Shown here: in pieces, positions 26,582 through 37,350 of the stretch
Layout of the letters: each line of letters opens with the position of its first letter
How positions within the stretch are numbered: the first letter of the stretch is position 1
Source of the DNA: Mycobacterium terramassiliense
GTDB taxonomy: Bacteria > Actinomycetota > Actinomycetes > Mycobacteriales > Mycobacteriaceae
Length of the DNA: 64,000 bases
Reading direction: 5' to 3'
Assembly (NCBI RefSeq): GCF_900157385.1
Contig: NZ_LT717700.1
Coordinates: 609,818 to 673,817 of the forward strand
Notes under the pieces: generated by a model
What the model saw: only the letters and a program-made list of their open reading frames with translations
Databases searched by the model: none
What the model was told of the DNA's origin: nothing
Translations under genes and position numbers: made by a program

Positions 26582-27841
26582 ATGACCACCGCATCGAAGC
26601 GCGCCGCCGAAATCCTCAAGGGCCTGGCGGAAATCCGCCCCTGGCAGGAAAACCTTTATCGCGACATCCACCGGCACCCCGAACTGTCCCATCAGGAACA
26701 TCGCACGGCGAACCTGGCCGCGGACAAGTTGCGCGGATTGAGCTATGAAGTGCGCGACGGAATCGGCGGCACCGGCGTCGTCGGCGTGCTGCGCAACGGC
26801 GCCGGCCCCACCGTGCTGATGCGCGCCGACATGGACGCGCTGCCCGTAGAGGAGGCCACCGGCCTTCCCTATGCCAGCACCGTGCGCGCCTCCGACGCCG
26901 CGGGCAATGAAGTCCCCGTGATGCATGCGTGCGGCCACGATGTGCACGTCACCTGTCTGCTTGGCGCTGCGGCATTGCTCGCCGGGGGCAGCGATCACTG
27001 GAACGGAACCGCGATCGCGCTGTTTCAGCCCGCCGAAGAAGTCGGCGATGGCGCCTCGGTCATGGTCGACGACGGGCTGACTACCGCCGTTCCACCGGTC
27101 GACGTGGCCCTTGCCCAGCATGTGCTTCCGGCACCAGCCGGCCATGTTGGCACCCACCGTGGGCCAGTGCTCTCGGCCGCCGACAGCATGCGCATCACGG
27201 TGTATGGCCGCGGCGCCCACGGTTCGATGCCGCAGGCCGGGGTCGACCCGGTGGTTCTCACGGCGATGATCGTGGTGCGTCTTCAAACCATCGTCTCGCG
27301 TGAGGTCGCCCCCACCGACACCGTGGTGCTCACGGTCGGCAGCATCCACGCCGGCACCAAAAGCAACGTGATCGGTGATCAGGCAGTGCTCGAACTCAAT
27401 CTGCGCACCTATGACGAATCCACGCGAAGCGCGGTGCTCGCCGCGATCCGCCGCATCGTGATCGCTGAGTGCCAGGCGTCCAATTCCCCAAAGGCACCGG
27501 TCTTTGAGCTCTACGACCGCTTCCCGCTCACCGTTAACGATGCTGAGGTCACCGAGCGGGTCAGTGACGCGTTCGCCGGATTTTTCGGTGAACGCTTCCA
27601 ACCGATGGCGGCGCAGTCGGCCAGTGAGGACTTCAGCGATATCCCGAAAGCACTAAAAGCCCCTTACACCTATTGGGGCATAGGAGGAATCGATAATGAG
27701 CTGTACCGCAAGGCTCTCGACGCCGGACGAGTTAGTCAAGACATCCCGGTGAACCACTCGCCGACGTTCGCCCCGGTCATTCAGCCGACCCTGGACACCG
27801 GCACGCAAGCGCTCGTCGTCGCCGCACTGGCCTGGCTGTAA
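26582..27841 (+). CDS. M20D-family amidohydrolase/peptidase
   Basis: A 419-residue metal-dependent hydrolase of the M20D group (hippurate hydrolase, IAA-amino-acid and N-acyl-amino-acid hydrolases). Metal-binding motifs are visible: HRHPELS, MRADMDALP, MHACGHDVH, PAEE and, near the end, a His in VNHSP. The dimerisation domain is at about 190-300. It likely releases an amino acid from an N-acyl conjugate in the cytosol. The ATG follows GAAGGGAAAA. It stands alone between the flavoprotein and the convergent cupin. Confidence 0.87.
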   Translation: MTTASKRAAEILKGLAEIRPWQENLYRDIHRHPELSHQEHRTANLAADKLRGLSYEVRDGIGGTGVVGVLRNGAGPTVLMRADMDALPVEEATGLPYASTVRASDAAGNEVPVMHACGHDVHVTCLLGAAALLAGGSDHWNGTAIALFQPAEEVGDGASVMVDDGLTTAVPPVDVALAQHVLPAPAGHVGTHRGPVLSAADSMRITVYGRGAHGSMPQAGVDPVVLTAMIVVRLQTIVSREVAPTDTVVLTVGSIHAGTKSNVIGDQAVLELNLRTYDESTRSAVLAAIRRIVIAECQASNSPKAPVFELYDRFPLTVNDAEVTERVSDAFAGFFGERFQPMAAQSASEDFSDIPKALKAPYTYWGIGGIDNELYRKALDAGRVSQDIPVNHSPTFAPVIQPTLDTGTQALVVAALAWL

Positions 27842-27900
27842 AGCGACCAATCTCCCCCCGGGCACCAGTGCGGGACGGGCCTCCCCGGATGAGTGCGCGG

Positions 27901-28368
27901 TCAGCGCGGAGGGCCGAGAATGACCTGTCCGAACTTGTCCGCTCCCTCGGCCATCCGTGCGGGTGAGATTTCGAAACCGTCCGGGCGCGGCGTCGCCTTG
28001 TCACGGCCGGCGTAGCGGAACATACCTTCGATCCCCGCGGGGGTGTTGACCATGAGCAGATCCGCCTTCTTGGATGTGATGCGATAGGCGTGCGGAATGT
28101 TCTTGGGCAAGAAGACGATACCGCCTTCCGAGAGCTCCATCTCCTGGTCGTCGTACCAGAGCAACGCGGTCCCCTTGATCAGCATGAAGACCTCGTCCTC
28201 ACGCGTGTGTTTGTGATACGGGGGTGCTTCGCCCTCGCTGACATCGAAGCGTCCGATCATCAACTGGCCATCGGTGGCCTTGCCGTCGAGCAAGATCGCC
28301 AGCGTGCCGCCGTCGAGCCATTCCAACTGCTGCTGCTGCTCCGGCTGCGCCAGGTATGCCATGCTCAT
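27901..28368 (-). CDS. Cupin-domain protein
   Basis: A 155-residue single-domain cupin. Motif 1 is YHKHTREDEVFMLIKG (about 51-66), with two His and a Glu for the metal; motif 2 is PKNIPHAYRI (about 86-95), giving the third His. The family includes quercetin-dioxygenase-like enzymes and sugar or regulatory binders; function is open. A Gln run (QQQQ) lies near the N-terminus. The start is the ATG at 28368, preceded by GGAGA at 8 nt; an upstream GTG (28404) is less likely. Confidence 0.82.
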   Translation of the reverse strand: MSMAYLAQPEQQQQLEWLDGGTLAILLDGKATDGQLMIGRFDVSEGEAPPYHKHTREDEVFMLIKGTALLWYDDQEMELSEGGIVFLPKNIPHAYRITSKKADLLMVNTPAGIEGMFRYAGRDKATPRPDGFEISPARMAEGADKFGQVILGPPR

Positions 28369-28541
28369 GCATCGTCTCCATTCGTGATGGGCGAGAGCTA
28401 CCACGTTGCTCCCGAGTGGATCCGTTGGGCGACTTCAATGTCCGTGCTCGAGAGTATGCATGCGCGCGAGCGGGGATGCATTGCTGTGCTGCTCGAGCTG
28501 CGCCCACCGGCCGCCTGTGCCTCACAGGATCAGAAACCGAA

Positions 28542-28566
28542 ACGCCCCGGCGAATAGCCGGGGCGT
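28542..28566 (-). terminator. Strong 10-bp hairpin terminator downstream of groEL1
   Basis: ACGCCCCGGC (28542-28551), loop GAATA, then GCCGGGGCGT (28557-28566) is a perfect 10-bp GC stem. It lies about 90 bp after the groEL1 stop on the transcribed strand. No clear U-tract follows. Confidence 0.65.
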
Positions 28567-28575
28567 TCGATAGTC

Positions 28576-28648
28576 CAGATGCCGACCGTGGGGCCTACGC
28601 ACGAAAACCGTTGAGTTTTCCTACCGAAGGCCCACGGTCGGGCATCTG
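28576..28648. repeat. Long nested inverted repeat directly after groEL1
   Basis: The arms 28576-28599 and 28625-28648 are 24-nt near-complements (CAGATGCC…CGACCGTGGG…), differing by a shifted base and one mismatch. Between them lies a second hairpin, GAAAAC-CGTTGA-GTTTTC (28603-28620). The element begins 5 bp after the groEL1 stop codon. It may form a strong 3' RNA structure. Part of the right arm recurs near 21195 in the decayed groEL1 copy. Confidence 0.7.
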
Positions 28649-28652
28649 TCGC

Positions 28653-30290
<1,638 letters not shown>

Positions 30291-30366
30291 TCACCCGCTA
30301 CGAACGCATGCCGCCCCGGAAATCACCCGCGGTGTGCGCGGGGATCGCCGGGGCGGAACACGGTCC

Positions 30367-30669
30367 TTACTTGGATACGACAGCCAGCACGTCGCGGGCG
30401 GACAGGATCAGGTACTCCTCGCCGTTGTACTTGATCTCGGTGCCGCCGTACTTGCTGTAGATGACGGTGTCACCCTCCGAAACGTCCAGCGGGATCCGCT
30501 TCTCGCCGTCCTCATCCCACCGGCCGGGGCCGACTGCGACGACGGTGCCTTCCTGCGGCTTCTCCTTGGCGGTGTCAGGAATGACCAGACCGGACGCGGT
30601 CGTGGTCTCGGCCTCGTTGGCCTGCACGAGAATCTTGTCCTCGAGTGGCTTGATGTTCACCTTCGCCAC
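30367..30669 (-). CDS. groES: 10-kDa co-chaperonin
   Basis: A 100-residue GroES, nearly identical to the M. tuberculosis protein ([16 protein letters not shown]…). The mobile loop ([21 protein letters not shown], about 17-37) contacts GroEL. It starts at GTG 30669 with a GGAGGG-type sequence upstream. It heads a groES-groEL1 operon (85-bp gap); a CIRCE operator lies about 205 bp upstream, and three GC hairpins fill the leader. Confidence 0.97.
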   Translation of the reverse strand: MAKVNIKPLEDKILVQANEAETTTASGLVIPDTAKEKPQEGTVVAVGPGRWDEDGEKRIPLDVSEGDTVIYSKYGGTEIKYNGEEYLILSARDVLAVVSK

Positions 30670-30696
30670 GATTGGAGCCCTCCACTAGTTAGTCGG

Positions 30697-30789
30697 GTCC
30701 GGGGCCTTCGCCCCGGACATTTGTAGATCTCGGTCCGGGGCGTTCACCCCGGCCGGAGTTGGCGGTCGGTCCGGGGCAAGCCCCGAACC
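30697..30789 (-). repeat. Three consecutive GC hairpins in the groES leader
   Basis: Stem 1: GTCCGGGGC-CTTC-GCCCCGGAC (30697-30718). Stem 2: CCGGGG-CGTTCA-CCCCGG (30735-30752). Stem 3: GGTCCGGGGC-AA-GCCCCGAACC (30768-30789, one mismatch). All three share a TCCGGGG core at roughly 35-bp intervals between the CIRCE site and the groES start. They would be in the 5' leader if transcription begins near CIRCE. Confidence 0.6.
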
Positions 30790-30874
30790 GCCCGAATATC
30801 AGTTGACCCAGCATCCATCCGTTGCCCGAGCGCCGTCGTCGCGGGTGCCGGCACAGGGCTTGGCCGATTGCCAC

Positions 30875-30901
30875 CTAGCACTCTATACATGCGAGTGCTA
30901 G
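30875..30901. promoter_or_regulatory. CIRCE operator (HrcA binding site)
   Basis: CTAGCACTC-N9-GAGTGCTAG is a perfect 9-9-9 match to the CIRCE layout (TTAGCACTC-N9-GAGTGCTAA), bound by the heat-shock repressor HrcA. A second TAGCACTC half-site overlaps the right arm (30899-30906). It controls groES-groEL1. Confidence 0.93.
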
Positions 30902-30957
30902 CACTCAAGGCCGCCCCGGTGCTTCTGACGCATTGGCGTGTCCGCGCTGAGCGAACA

Positions 30958-32001
30958 TCAGCCCACCTGCGCTTTTACCACCGGCAGGCCGGGGTCGCTG
31001 GGCACGTCCAGGGGCGACGGCGGCGCCCCCGCGGCAACCAGGTGCGCGGCGAAGGCGGCGATCATCGCGCCGTTGTCGGTGCACAGCCGCGGCCGGGGGA
31101 TGCGCAGCGTCAGCCCCGCGGCCGCGCAGCGCTGCGTGGCGAGCTCCCGCAATCGCGAGTTCGCGGCCACTCCCCCGGCGATCAGCAGGGTCGAGACGCC
31201 CAGTTCGGTGGCCGCGCGCACCGCCTTGCGGGTGAGCACGTCGGCGACGGCCTCCTGGAAGCCGGCGGCGATGTCGGGGGTCGCCGCGTCGGGATGGCTC
31301 TCCACATACCGGGCGACCGCGGTCTTGAGCCCGGAGAAGCTGAACGCGTAGGCGTCGTCGGCCGGGCCCGTCATGCCGCGCGGGAACGCGGGGATCTCTG
31401 CGGCCTCCCGGTCGCAGGTGCGGGCCAGGTCGTCGAGCGCCTTGCCGCCCGGATAGCCCAGCCCCAGCAGCCTGGCCACCTTGTCGTAGGCCTCGCCGGC
31501 GGCGTCGTCGACGGTGCTGCCCAGCTCGACGATCGGTTCGCCGAGCGAGCGGACGTGCAACAGGTGGGTGTGCCCGCCGGACACCAGCAGCGCCACGCAT
31601 TCGGGCAGCGGCCCATGCTCGTGGACGTCGGCGGCCAGGTGCCCGCCCAGGTGGTTGACGGCGTAGAACGGCACGTCCCACGCGGCCGCGTACGCCTTGG
31701 CCGCGGCGACTCCCACCAACAGGGCGCCGGCCAGCCCGGGCCCGATGGTGGCCGCGACGATGTCCGGTTTGTCATCGGGCTTGTCCAGGCCGGCGGCCGC
31801 CAGCGCGCGGCGCATGGCGGGGCCCAGCGCCTCGAGGTGGGCGCGCGAGGCGATCTCGGGGACGACGCCGCCGAAGCGGACGTGTTCGTCGACGCTGGAC
31901 GCGACCTCGTCGGCGAGCAGGGTCACGCCGCCGTCATCATCGAGGCGCGCGATGCCGACTCCCGTTTCGTCGCAGGAGGTTTCGATGGCGAGGATGATCA
32001 T
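30958..32001 (-). CDS. tsaD: tRNA N6-threonylcarbamoyladenosine synthase subunit TsaD
   Basis: A 347-residue ASKHA-fold enzyme of the Kae1/TsaD family. It transfers the threonylcarbamoyl group to A37 of ANN-decoding tRNAs, working with TsaB and TsaE, both encoded just upstream. The N-terminus [14 protein letters not shown] and the metal-binding histidines ([18 protein letters not shown]) are intact, as is a C-terminal Asp ([10 protein letters not shown]). Its ATG overlaps the rimI stop as ATGA (31998-32001). It was long annotated as gcp, a glycoprotease, which is no longer supported. Confidence 0.96.
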   Translation of the reverse strand: MIILAIETSCDETGVGIARLDDDGGVTLLADEVASSVDEHVRFGGVVPEIASRAHLEALGPAMRRALAAAGLDKPDDKPDIVAATIGPGLAGALLVGVAAAKAYAAAWDVPFYAVNHLGGHLAADVHEHGPLPECVALLVSGGHTHLLHVRSLGEPIVELGSTVDDAAGEAYDKVARLLGLGYPGGKALDDLARTCDREAAEIPAFPRGMTGPADDAYAFSFSGLKTAVARYVESHPDAATPDIAAGFQEAVADVLTRKAVRAATELGVSTLLIAGGVAANSRLRELATQRCAAAGLTLRIPRPRLCTDNGAMIAAFAAHLVAAGAPPSPLDVPSDPGLPVVKAQVG

Positions 32002-32495
32002 GTGAGCGCTCCCCCGCAAGCGGGAGGTGCCCCCGCCCGCCGCATGGTGTACGCGTCGGCGCCGCTGACCCGGTAGTAGCGGCGGCGCAGGCCGATCTGC
32101 TCGAACCCGGTGCTGCGATACAGCGCGATGGCCGCCTCGTTGTCGGTGCGCACCTCCAGGTAGACCGCGCCGCCGGCGGCGAAGGCGAGCAGCTCGTCGA
32201 GCAGGCGGCGGCCGATGCCCTGGCCCTGATAGTCCGGGTCCACCCCGATGGTGTGCACCTCGTACTCGAACGGGGGGGTGCGGCCCAGCCGCGAGATGCC
32301 GGCGTAGCCGACCAGCCTGCCGGCGGCGACGCGCGCGGCCACGTAGTGATTGTGTTTGGCGTCCAGTTCCCGGTTGAACGCGACCGCGGGCCACGGGTCG
32401 TCGCCGGGGAACAGCTGGGCCTCCAGCTCGGCGCAGCGCTCGGCGTCGGCGGGCGTCAACGCGCCGAGCGTCACGGGCTCGCGGCAGGCCGTCAC
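31998..32495 (-). CDS. rimI: Ribosomal-protein-alanine N-acetyltransferase-like GNAT enzyme
   Basis: A 165-residue GNAT acetyltransferase. The acetyl-CoA loop is [15 protein letters not shown] (about 88-102), followed by [19 protein letters not shown], typical of RimI, which acetylates the N-terminus of S18 and possibly other proteins. Start GTG 32495 overlaps the tsaB stop as GTGA, and its own end overlaps tsaD, so it is translated as part of the tsa cluster. Confidence 0.92.
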   Translation of the reverse strand: MTACREPVTLGALTPADAERCAELEAQLFPGDDPWPAVAFNRELDAKHNHYVAARVAAGRLVGYAGISRLGRTPPFEYEVHTIGVDPDYQGQGIGRRLLDELLAFAAGGAVYLEVRTDNEAAIALYRSTGFEQIGLRRRYYRVSGADAYTMRRAGAPPACGGALT

Positions 32496-33121
32496 CGGGG
32501 GGCCGCCAGGGGCTTGGCGTCGGGGCGCCGGAGATAGAGCGCGACGAGCGGCGGCGGGGGCTCCGACCAGTCGGGCACCGCGGCGACGAGGCCGGCCGGC
32601 GGCGGGTGGACGGGCCCCCGGACCGGCAGGCCGAACAGCGCCGCGTGTTCGGGCGAGCCCGCCACCGCCCGCGCCGGTCCGGGGTCGACATCGGCGGGGG
32701 CGTTGACTGCCGGCCCGGCCGTGCGGAACCCGTCGCGGTAGCGGGCCCAGTAGACCTCGCGGCGGCGGGCGTCGGTGACCACCAGGACGTCGCCGCTGGT
32801 GCGCACCCCGATGGCGTCCAGGCTGCACACCCCGTGCACCGGGATGCCCAGCGCATGCCCGTAGGCGGCCGCCGTCGCCATCCCGGCGCGCAGCCCGGTG
32901 AACGGCCCCGGCCCGCAACCCACCACGACGGCATCGAGATCGGCCATCGTCAGCGCGGCGTCGGCGAGGGCGGCGACCACGTTGGGCGTCAATCGCTCGG
33001 CGTGCGCGCGGGCGTCGACGGTGACCCGCTCGGCCAGCACGGTGTCGACGCCGCGCTCGATCCGTACCAAGCCCGCCGTGACGGCCGGGGTCGAAGTGTC
33101 CAGGGCCAGAACGAGATTCAC
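32492..33121 (-). CDS. tsaB: tRNA threonylcarbamoyladenosine biosynthesis protein TsaB
   Basis: A 209-residue inactive paralogue of TsaD that scaffolds the t6A complex. It has the shortened ASKHA start [15 protein letters not shown] and the conserved [13 protein letters not shown] motif (about 63-75), but lacks the metal histidines of TsaD. GTG 33121 overlaps the tsaE stop by GTGA. Confidence 0.94.
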   Translation of the reverse strand: MNLVLALDTSTPAVTAGLVRIERGVDTVLAERVTVDARAHAERLTPNVVAALADAALTMADLDAVVVGCGPGPFTGLRAGMATAAAYGHALGIPVHGVCSLDAIGVRTSGDVLVVTDARRREVYWARYRDGFRTAGPAVNAPADVDPGPARAVAGSPEHAALFGLPVRGPVHPPPAGLVAAVPDWSEPPPPLVALYLRRPDAKPLAAPR

Positions 33122-33588
33122 GGGCGGCCCCACTCCCAGGTGGCGATCCGCACGTCGGAGTGGCTGACCCGCTCCAAACGGATGTCGAGGTGTCGCTCGG
33201 CGAGGCGTTCGGCGAGCCCCTCGCCCCACTCGACCACGACGACCGCGTCGTCGAGATCGGTGTCGAGGTCCAGGGAGTCGAGCTCACCCAGCAGGTCGGC
33301 GCGTCCCTGGTCGAGGAGCCGGTACATGTCGACGTGGATCATCGCCGGCGCGCCGGACCGCCGCGGCGGATGCACCCGGGCCAGCACGTACGACGGCGAC
33401 GTGACGGGCCCGTCGACGTCCATCGCCGCGGCAATCCCCTTGGCCAGCACGGTTTTTCCCGCCCCGAGCGGACCGGAGAGCACCACCACGTCGCCGGCCC
33501 GCAGTTCGCGGCCCAGCCGCGAGCCCAGCGCTACGGTGTCCTCGACGCGCTCGCAGGTGGCCGTGCCGCCGCCATCGGACTCAGCCAT
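33118..33588 (-). CDS. tsaE: tRNA threonylcarbamoyladenosine biosynthesis ATPase TsaE
   Basis: A 156-residue P-loop ATPase that resets the TsaB-TsaD complex. Walker A is GPLGAGKT (about 39-46), the threonine region TSPSYVLA is conserved, and a VVVEWGEGL acidic motif follows near residue 120. The ATG at 33588 overlaps the end of the upstream hydrolase gene by 8 bp. Confidence 0.94.
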   Translation of the reverse strand: MAESDGGGTATCERVEDTVALGSRLGRELRAGDVVVLSGPLGAGKTVLAKGIAAAMDVDGPVTSPSYVLARVHPPRRSGAPAMIHVDMYRLLDQGRADLLGELDSLDLDTDLDDAVVVVEWGEGLAERLAERHLDIRLERVSHSDVRIATWEWGRP

Positions 33589-34696
33589 CGCGCCGCAACC
33601 GTTGCTGGAGTCGCCGGTAGCGCAGGGCCATCTTGCCCGGGACGGCCCGGTGGACGAGCCGGACCAGCCCGTCGTTGATGGCCTCGGGCTTGTCCAGCAG
33701 CGCCAGGTGGCTCGCCCCGGCGACGATGACCAGCTCGGAGCGCGGCAGCGAGGCGGCCATCTTGCGCGAGTATTCGTCCGGGGTGAGCAGGTCGTGATCG
33801 CCGCACGCGATCAGGGTGGGCACCTTGAGCAACGTCCACAGCCCGGCGGTTTCGTCGTGCTTTTCCAGGGCGTCCAAAAAGCCCACCATGGTGGCGATCG
33901 GGGTGCCGTTCATCATCCGCTGGGAGAACGCGTCCAGGCTCCGGCTGACCTGCAGGTCACTGTAGGACGCGGCGCGCAGGATCGGCCCGATCAGCGACCG
34001 CGACACGTTGCGGCCGCGGTGCATCAGCTTGGGCGCGGAGCGGGCGGTGAACCGGAAGGCTTCCAGCGCAGGGTTTTTCAGGATCTCGCCCAGGGGGGAC
34101 CGGGTAACCCCTTCGGCCGCGGAGGAAATGATCGCGGCGCCGACGATCCTGCCGCCGTAGTGCTCGGGGAACTGGCGAGCGTGCGCGAGCACCGTCATGC
34201 CGCCCATGGAATGCCCGACCAGCACGACCACCCCGCGGGGGGCGACCGCGCGCAGCACGCTTTCCAGGTCCTCTCCCAGTTGGGTGAGCGTGTACGTCTC
34301 GGGCTCGCCGGTGCCGGAGCGCCCGTGCCCGCGCTGGTCGTAGAACACCATCCGCACGGGCGCACCCAACCGGTTGGGCAGGCGGGTCCGCTGGAAGTGG
34401 AAGGCGCCCATGCGCAGGCAGAAGCCGTGGACGAAGACCATGGTCACGTGCGCGTCCACCGGCCCGGCCTCGCGGACTGCCAGCGGCACCCCGTCGGGTG
34501 TGGTCACCACGTAGGCGCGGTCACGGTCGATCCGCTCGAAATCCTCGTCGGCGTAAGGGTCTTCGACGGCGCTGGCACGCTGGGTCATCGACCGGCGGGC
34601 GGAGGCGCCGACGATGGTGGCGACGGCGGCCACCCCCGCTCCCCCCGCAAGCCAGGCCCTGCCCCTGTGGCGCCTGCGGGTCCTGTCAGCGCTCAA
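33581..34696 (-). CDS. Membrane-anchored alpha/beta hydrolase
   Basis: About 371 residues. An N-terminal basic stretch and one transmembrane helix ([18 protein letters not shown], about 16-33) are followed by an alpha/beta-hydrolase domain: oxyanion HG (VFVHGF), nucleophile elbow GHSMGG, acid (ACGDHDLL) and catalytic His (GASHLALL). It is inserted between alr and tsaE and overlaps both; as I recall, M. tuberculosis lacks a gene here while several other mycobacteria have one. Start is taken as TTG 34696, inside the alr end, because it keeps the membrane helix; a later ATG (MTQRASAV) would remove it. Probable esterase or lipase; substrate unknown. Confidence 0.82.
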   Translation of the reverse strand: MSADRTRRRHRGRAWLAGGAGVAAVATIVGASARRSMTQRASAVEDPYADEDFERIDRDRAYVVTTPDGVPLAVREAGPVDAHVTMVFVHGFCLRMGAFHFQRTRLPNRLGAPVRMVFYDQRGHGRSGTGEPETYTLTQLGEDLESVLRAVAPRGVVVLVGHSMGGMTVLAHARQFPEHYGGRIVGAAIISSAAEGVTRSPLGEILKNPALEAFRFTARSAPKLMHRGRNVSRSLIGPILRAASYSDLQVSRSLDAFSQRMMNGTPIATMVGFLDALEKHDETAGLWTLLKVPTLIACGDHDLLTPDEYSRKMAASLPRSELVIVAGASHLALLDKPEAINDGLVRLVHRAVPGKMALRYRRLQQRLRRDG

Positions 34697-35912
34697 CGGT
34701 TCCGGCCTCGCGATAGGTTCTGGTGATCCGCCCCCGAGGGCTGGTGACCACTTCGTAGTGGATGGTGCCGAGCAGGTCGGCCCAATCCTGCGCGATGGGT
34801 TCGCCGCGGGTGCCGGGCCCGAACAGGATCGCCTCGTCGCCCTCGGCCACATCGACCGGCCCGGGACCCAGGTCGACCATGAACTGGTCCATGCAAATCC
34901 GGCCGGCGCCGGGCCGGCGCCTGCCGTTGATCAGCACCTCGAGGCGCCCGCCCAGCGAGCGGAACACGCCGTCGGCGTAGCCGATCGGCAGCAGCGCCAG
35001 GGTGGTGTCCCGTTGCGCCGTCCACGTGTGCCCATAGGACACGCTCTCGCCGGCGCGAATCGACTTCACCAGCGCGACCGGGCATTTCACCGTCATCGCC
35101 GGGACCAGCCCCATGTCGCCGAGCCCGGGAACCGGGCTCAGCCCGTACACCGCGATGCCCGGCCGCACCAGGTCGAAGGCCAGGTCGGGCCGCGACATGG
35201 TGGCCGCCGAATTCGCCAGGTGGGCAACCCCGAACCGCACCCCCTTGGCGCGCGCCAGCGCCAGCATCTCGGAAAGCCGTTGGGCCTGAACGTCATTGAT
35301 GGGGTTGTCGGGCTGATCGGCGTACACCATGTGCGACATCAGCCCGCGCGGCCGGATGGCGTCCTGGGCGACGGCGGCGCGCAGCGCGCTCAGCATCGCC
35401 GGATACTGCGCCGGGGCGACGCCGTTGCGGTTCAATCCCGTGTCCACCTTGACGGTCACCGTGGCCGTCCGCCCGGTCCGGCCCACCGCGTCGGCCACCT
35501 CGTCGAGCTGGCGCACCGAGGACACGGCGATCTCCACGTCGGCCAGCAGCGCCGGCCCGAAGTCGATGCCGGGCGGGTGCAGCCAGGCCAGCACCGGGGC
35601 GGTGATGCCGTCGGCGCGCAGGGCCAGGGCCTCGTCGACGGTGGCCACGCCCAGCTCCGCCGCCCCGGCGGCCAGGGCCGCGCGGGCGACGTGCGTCGCG
35701 CCGTGGCCGTAGCCGTCGGCCTTGACGACGGCCATCACCTGCGCGCCACCGGCGTGCTCGCGCAGCACCCGCACGTTGTGCGCGATGGCGCCCAGGTCCA
35801 CGACGGCCTCGGCGAGCATGCCGGGCGTCAGAGATATCGGCGTAGCGGCCACGGCCGCCATTGTCCCAGAAGTGCGCGGAACGTCGCCGAGCGTCGACTC
35901 GTTGTAGCGCAT
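34686..35912 (-). CDS. alr: Alanine racemase
   Basis: A 408-residue PLP enzyme making D-alanine for peptidoglycan. The PLP lysine is in [11 protein letters not shown] (about 62-72), and the opposite-face catalytic tyrosine in VSYGHTW. The C-terminal beta domain ends [15 protein letters not shown]. The length equals that of M. tuberculosis Alr, though the first 20 residues differ; [15 protein letters not shown] is an alternative internal start. It is the first gene of the alr-hydrolase-tsa-rimI run. Confidence 0.95.
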   Translation of the reverse strand: MRYNESTLGDVPRTSGTMAAVAATPISLTPGMLAEAVVDLGAIAHNVRVLREHAGGAQVMAVVKADGYGHGATHVARAALAAGAAELGVATVDEALALRADGITAPVLAWLHPPGIDFGPALLADVEIAVSSVRQLDEVADAVGRTGRTATVTVKVDTGLNRNGVAPAQYPAMLSALRAAVAQDAIRPRGLMSHMVYADQPDNPINDVQAQRLSEMLALARAKGVRFGVAHLANSAATMSRPDLAFDLVRPGIAVYGLSPVPGLGDMGLVPAMTVKCPVALVKSIRAGESVSYGHTWTAQRDTTLALLPIGYADGVFRSLGGRLEVLINGRRRPGAGRICMDQFMVDLGPGPVDVAEGDEAILFGPGTRGEPIAQDWADLLGTIHYEVVTSPRGRITRTYREAGTVER

Positions 35913-35954
35913 TCGGCCTGATCAGCGCAGCAAGTCGACGGTCGGCGCCGAAGA

Positions 35955-37337
35955 TCAGTGCGCGAAATGCTGGGCGTCGTAGTGCCCGCCGGGCTTGAGC
36001 TTGTCCAGCGACGCCAGCGCGCTGCGGGCGTCGTCGTGCAGCGCCCTGGCCAAGTCGGCGGACAGGCCTTCGCGCACCACGATGCGCAGCACCGAGATGT
36101 CGGTGGCGTTCTCGGGCATGGTGTAGGCGGGCACCTGCCAGCCGTAGCCGCGCAGCTCGTGGGAGACGTCGAACTCGGTGTAGCCACGGTCCTTGGCCAG
36201 CCGGAAGCTGACCACCGGGATGGCCGAACCGTCGGAGATCAGCTGGCAGTGGTCGCCGTCGCGGAGCTGCTCGCCCAGCCAGCGCGCCGTCGACGACAGC
36301 GTCCTCATGACCTGCGTGTAGCCCTCGCGGCCCAGCCGCAGGAAGTTGTAATACTGGCCGACCACCTGGTTGCCGGGGCGGGAGAAGTTCAGCGTGAAGG
36401 TCGGCATGTCGCCGCCCAGGTAGTTCACGTGGAACACCAGCTCCTCGGGCAGATACTCCTTGCTGCGCCAGACGACGAACCCGACGCCCGGGTAGGTCAG
36501 CCCGTACTTATGGCCGCTGACGTTGATCGACACCACCCGCGGCAGCCGGAAATCCCACTTGAGTTCCGGGTGCAGGAAGGGGACGACGAAGCCGCCGCTG
36601 GCGGCGTCGACGTGCACGGGGACGTCCACGCCGCCGCCGGCGGCCAGCTTGTCCAGCGCCGCGCAGATCTCGGCGATGGGTTCGAGCTCACCGGTATAGG
36701 TGGTGCCGAGGATCGCCACCACCCCGATGGTGTCCTCGTCGACGGCGTCGACCACCTGCTCGGGGGTGATGACGTAGCGGCCCTCCTCCATCGGCAGGTA
36801 GCGCGGTTCGACGTCGAAGTAGCGGCAGAACTTCTCCCACACCACCTGGACGTTGGAGCCCATCACCAGGTTGGGCTTGCGGGCCTCCCAACCCTTCCCG
36901 ATCTTCGCCCGCCAGCGCCATTTCATCGCCAGCCCGCCCAGCATCACCGCCTCGCTGGAGCCGATGGTGGACACCCCGCAGGCGCTGGACGGATCGTCGT
37001 CGCGCAGGTCGTCGGCGTGGAACAGGTCGGCCACCATGCACACGCAGCGCTGCTCGATCGCGGCGGTCACCGGGTATTCGTCCTTGTCGATCATGTTCTT
37101 GTCGAACGTCTCGGCCATCAACTTCCCGGCCTCCGGATCCATCCAGGTGGTCACGAAGGTGGCCAGGTTGAGCCGGGAGCTGCCGTCGAGCATCAGCTCG
37201 TCGTGGATGAAGCGGTAGGCGGCCTCTGGGTCCATCGACTCCTCGGGCAGCCGCAACGCCGGCACCGGCGTGGTGAACAGGCGGCCGGTGTAGGCCGGGG
37301 CGATGGAGTGCGCGGGGACGGACGGGTGTTGGGGCAC
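35955..37337 (-). CDS. gadB: Glutamate decarboxylase
   Basis: A 460-residue PLP-dependent enzyme converting glutamate to GABA and CO2, consuming a proton. The PLP lysine lies in INVSGHKYGLTYPG, and HVDAASGGF supplies the cofactor-binding Asp. It matches Rv3432c nearly end to end, including the C-terminal GGHYDAQHFAH. GTG 37337 is preceded by AGAGGAATTC and lies 13 bp after the nnr stop, so both are probably co-transcribed. Confidence 0.95.
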   Translation of the reverse strand: MPQHPSVPAHSIAPAYTGRLFTTPVPALRLPEESMDPEAAYRFIHDELMLDGSSRLNLATFVTTWMDPEAGKLMAETFDKNMIDKDEYPVTAAIEQRCVCMVADLFHADDLRDDDPSSACGVSTIGSSEAVMLGGLAMKWRWRAKIGKGWEARKPNLVMGSNVQVVWEKFCRYFDVEPRYLPMEEGRYVITPEQVVDAVDEDTIGVVAILGTTYTGELEPIAEICAALDKLAAGGGVDVPVHVDAASGGFVVPFLHPELKWDFRLPRVVSINVSGHKYGLTYPGVGFVVWRSKEYLPEELVFHVNYLGGDMPTFTLNFSRPGNQVVGQYYNFLRLGREGYTQVMRTLSSTARWLGEQLRDGDHCQLISDGSAIPVVSFRLAKDRGYTEFDVSHELRGYGWQVPAYTMPENATDISVLRIVVREGLSADLARALHDDARSALASLDKLKPGGHYDAQHFAH

Positions 37338-37350
37338 TGCGAATTCCTCT

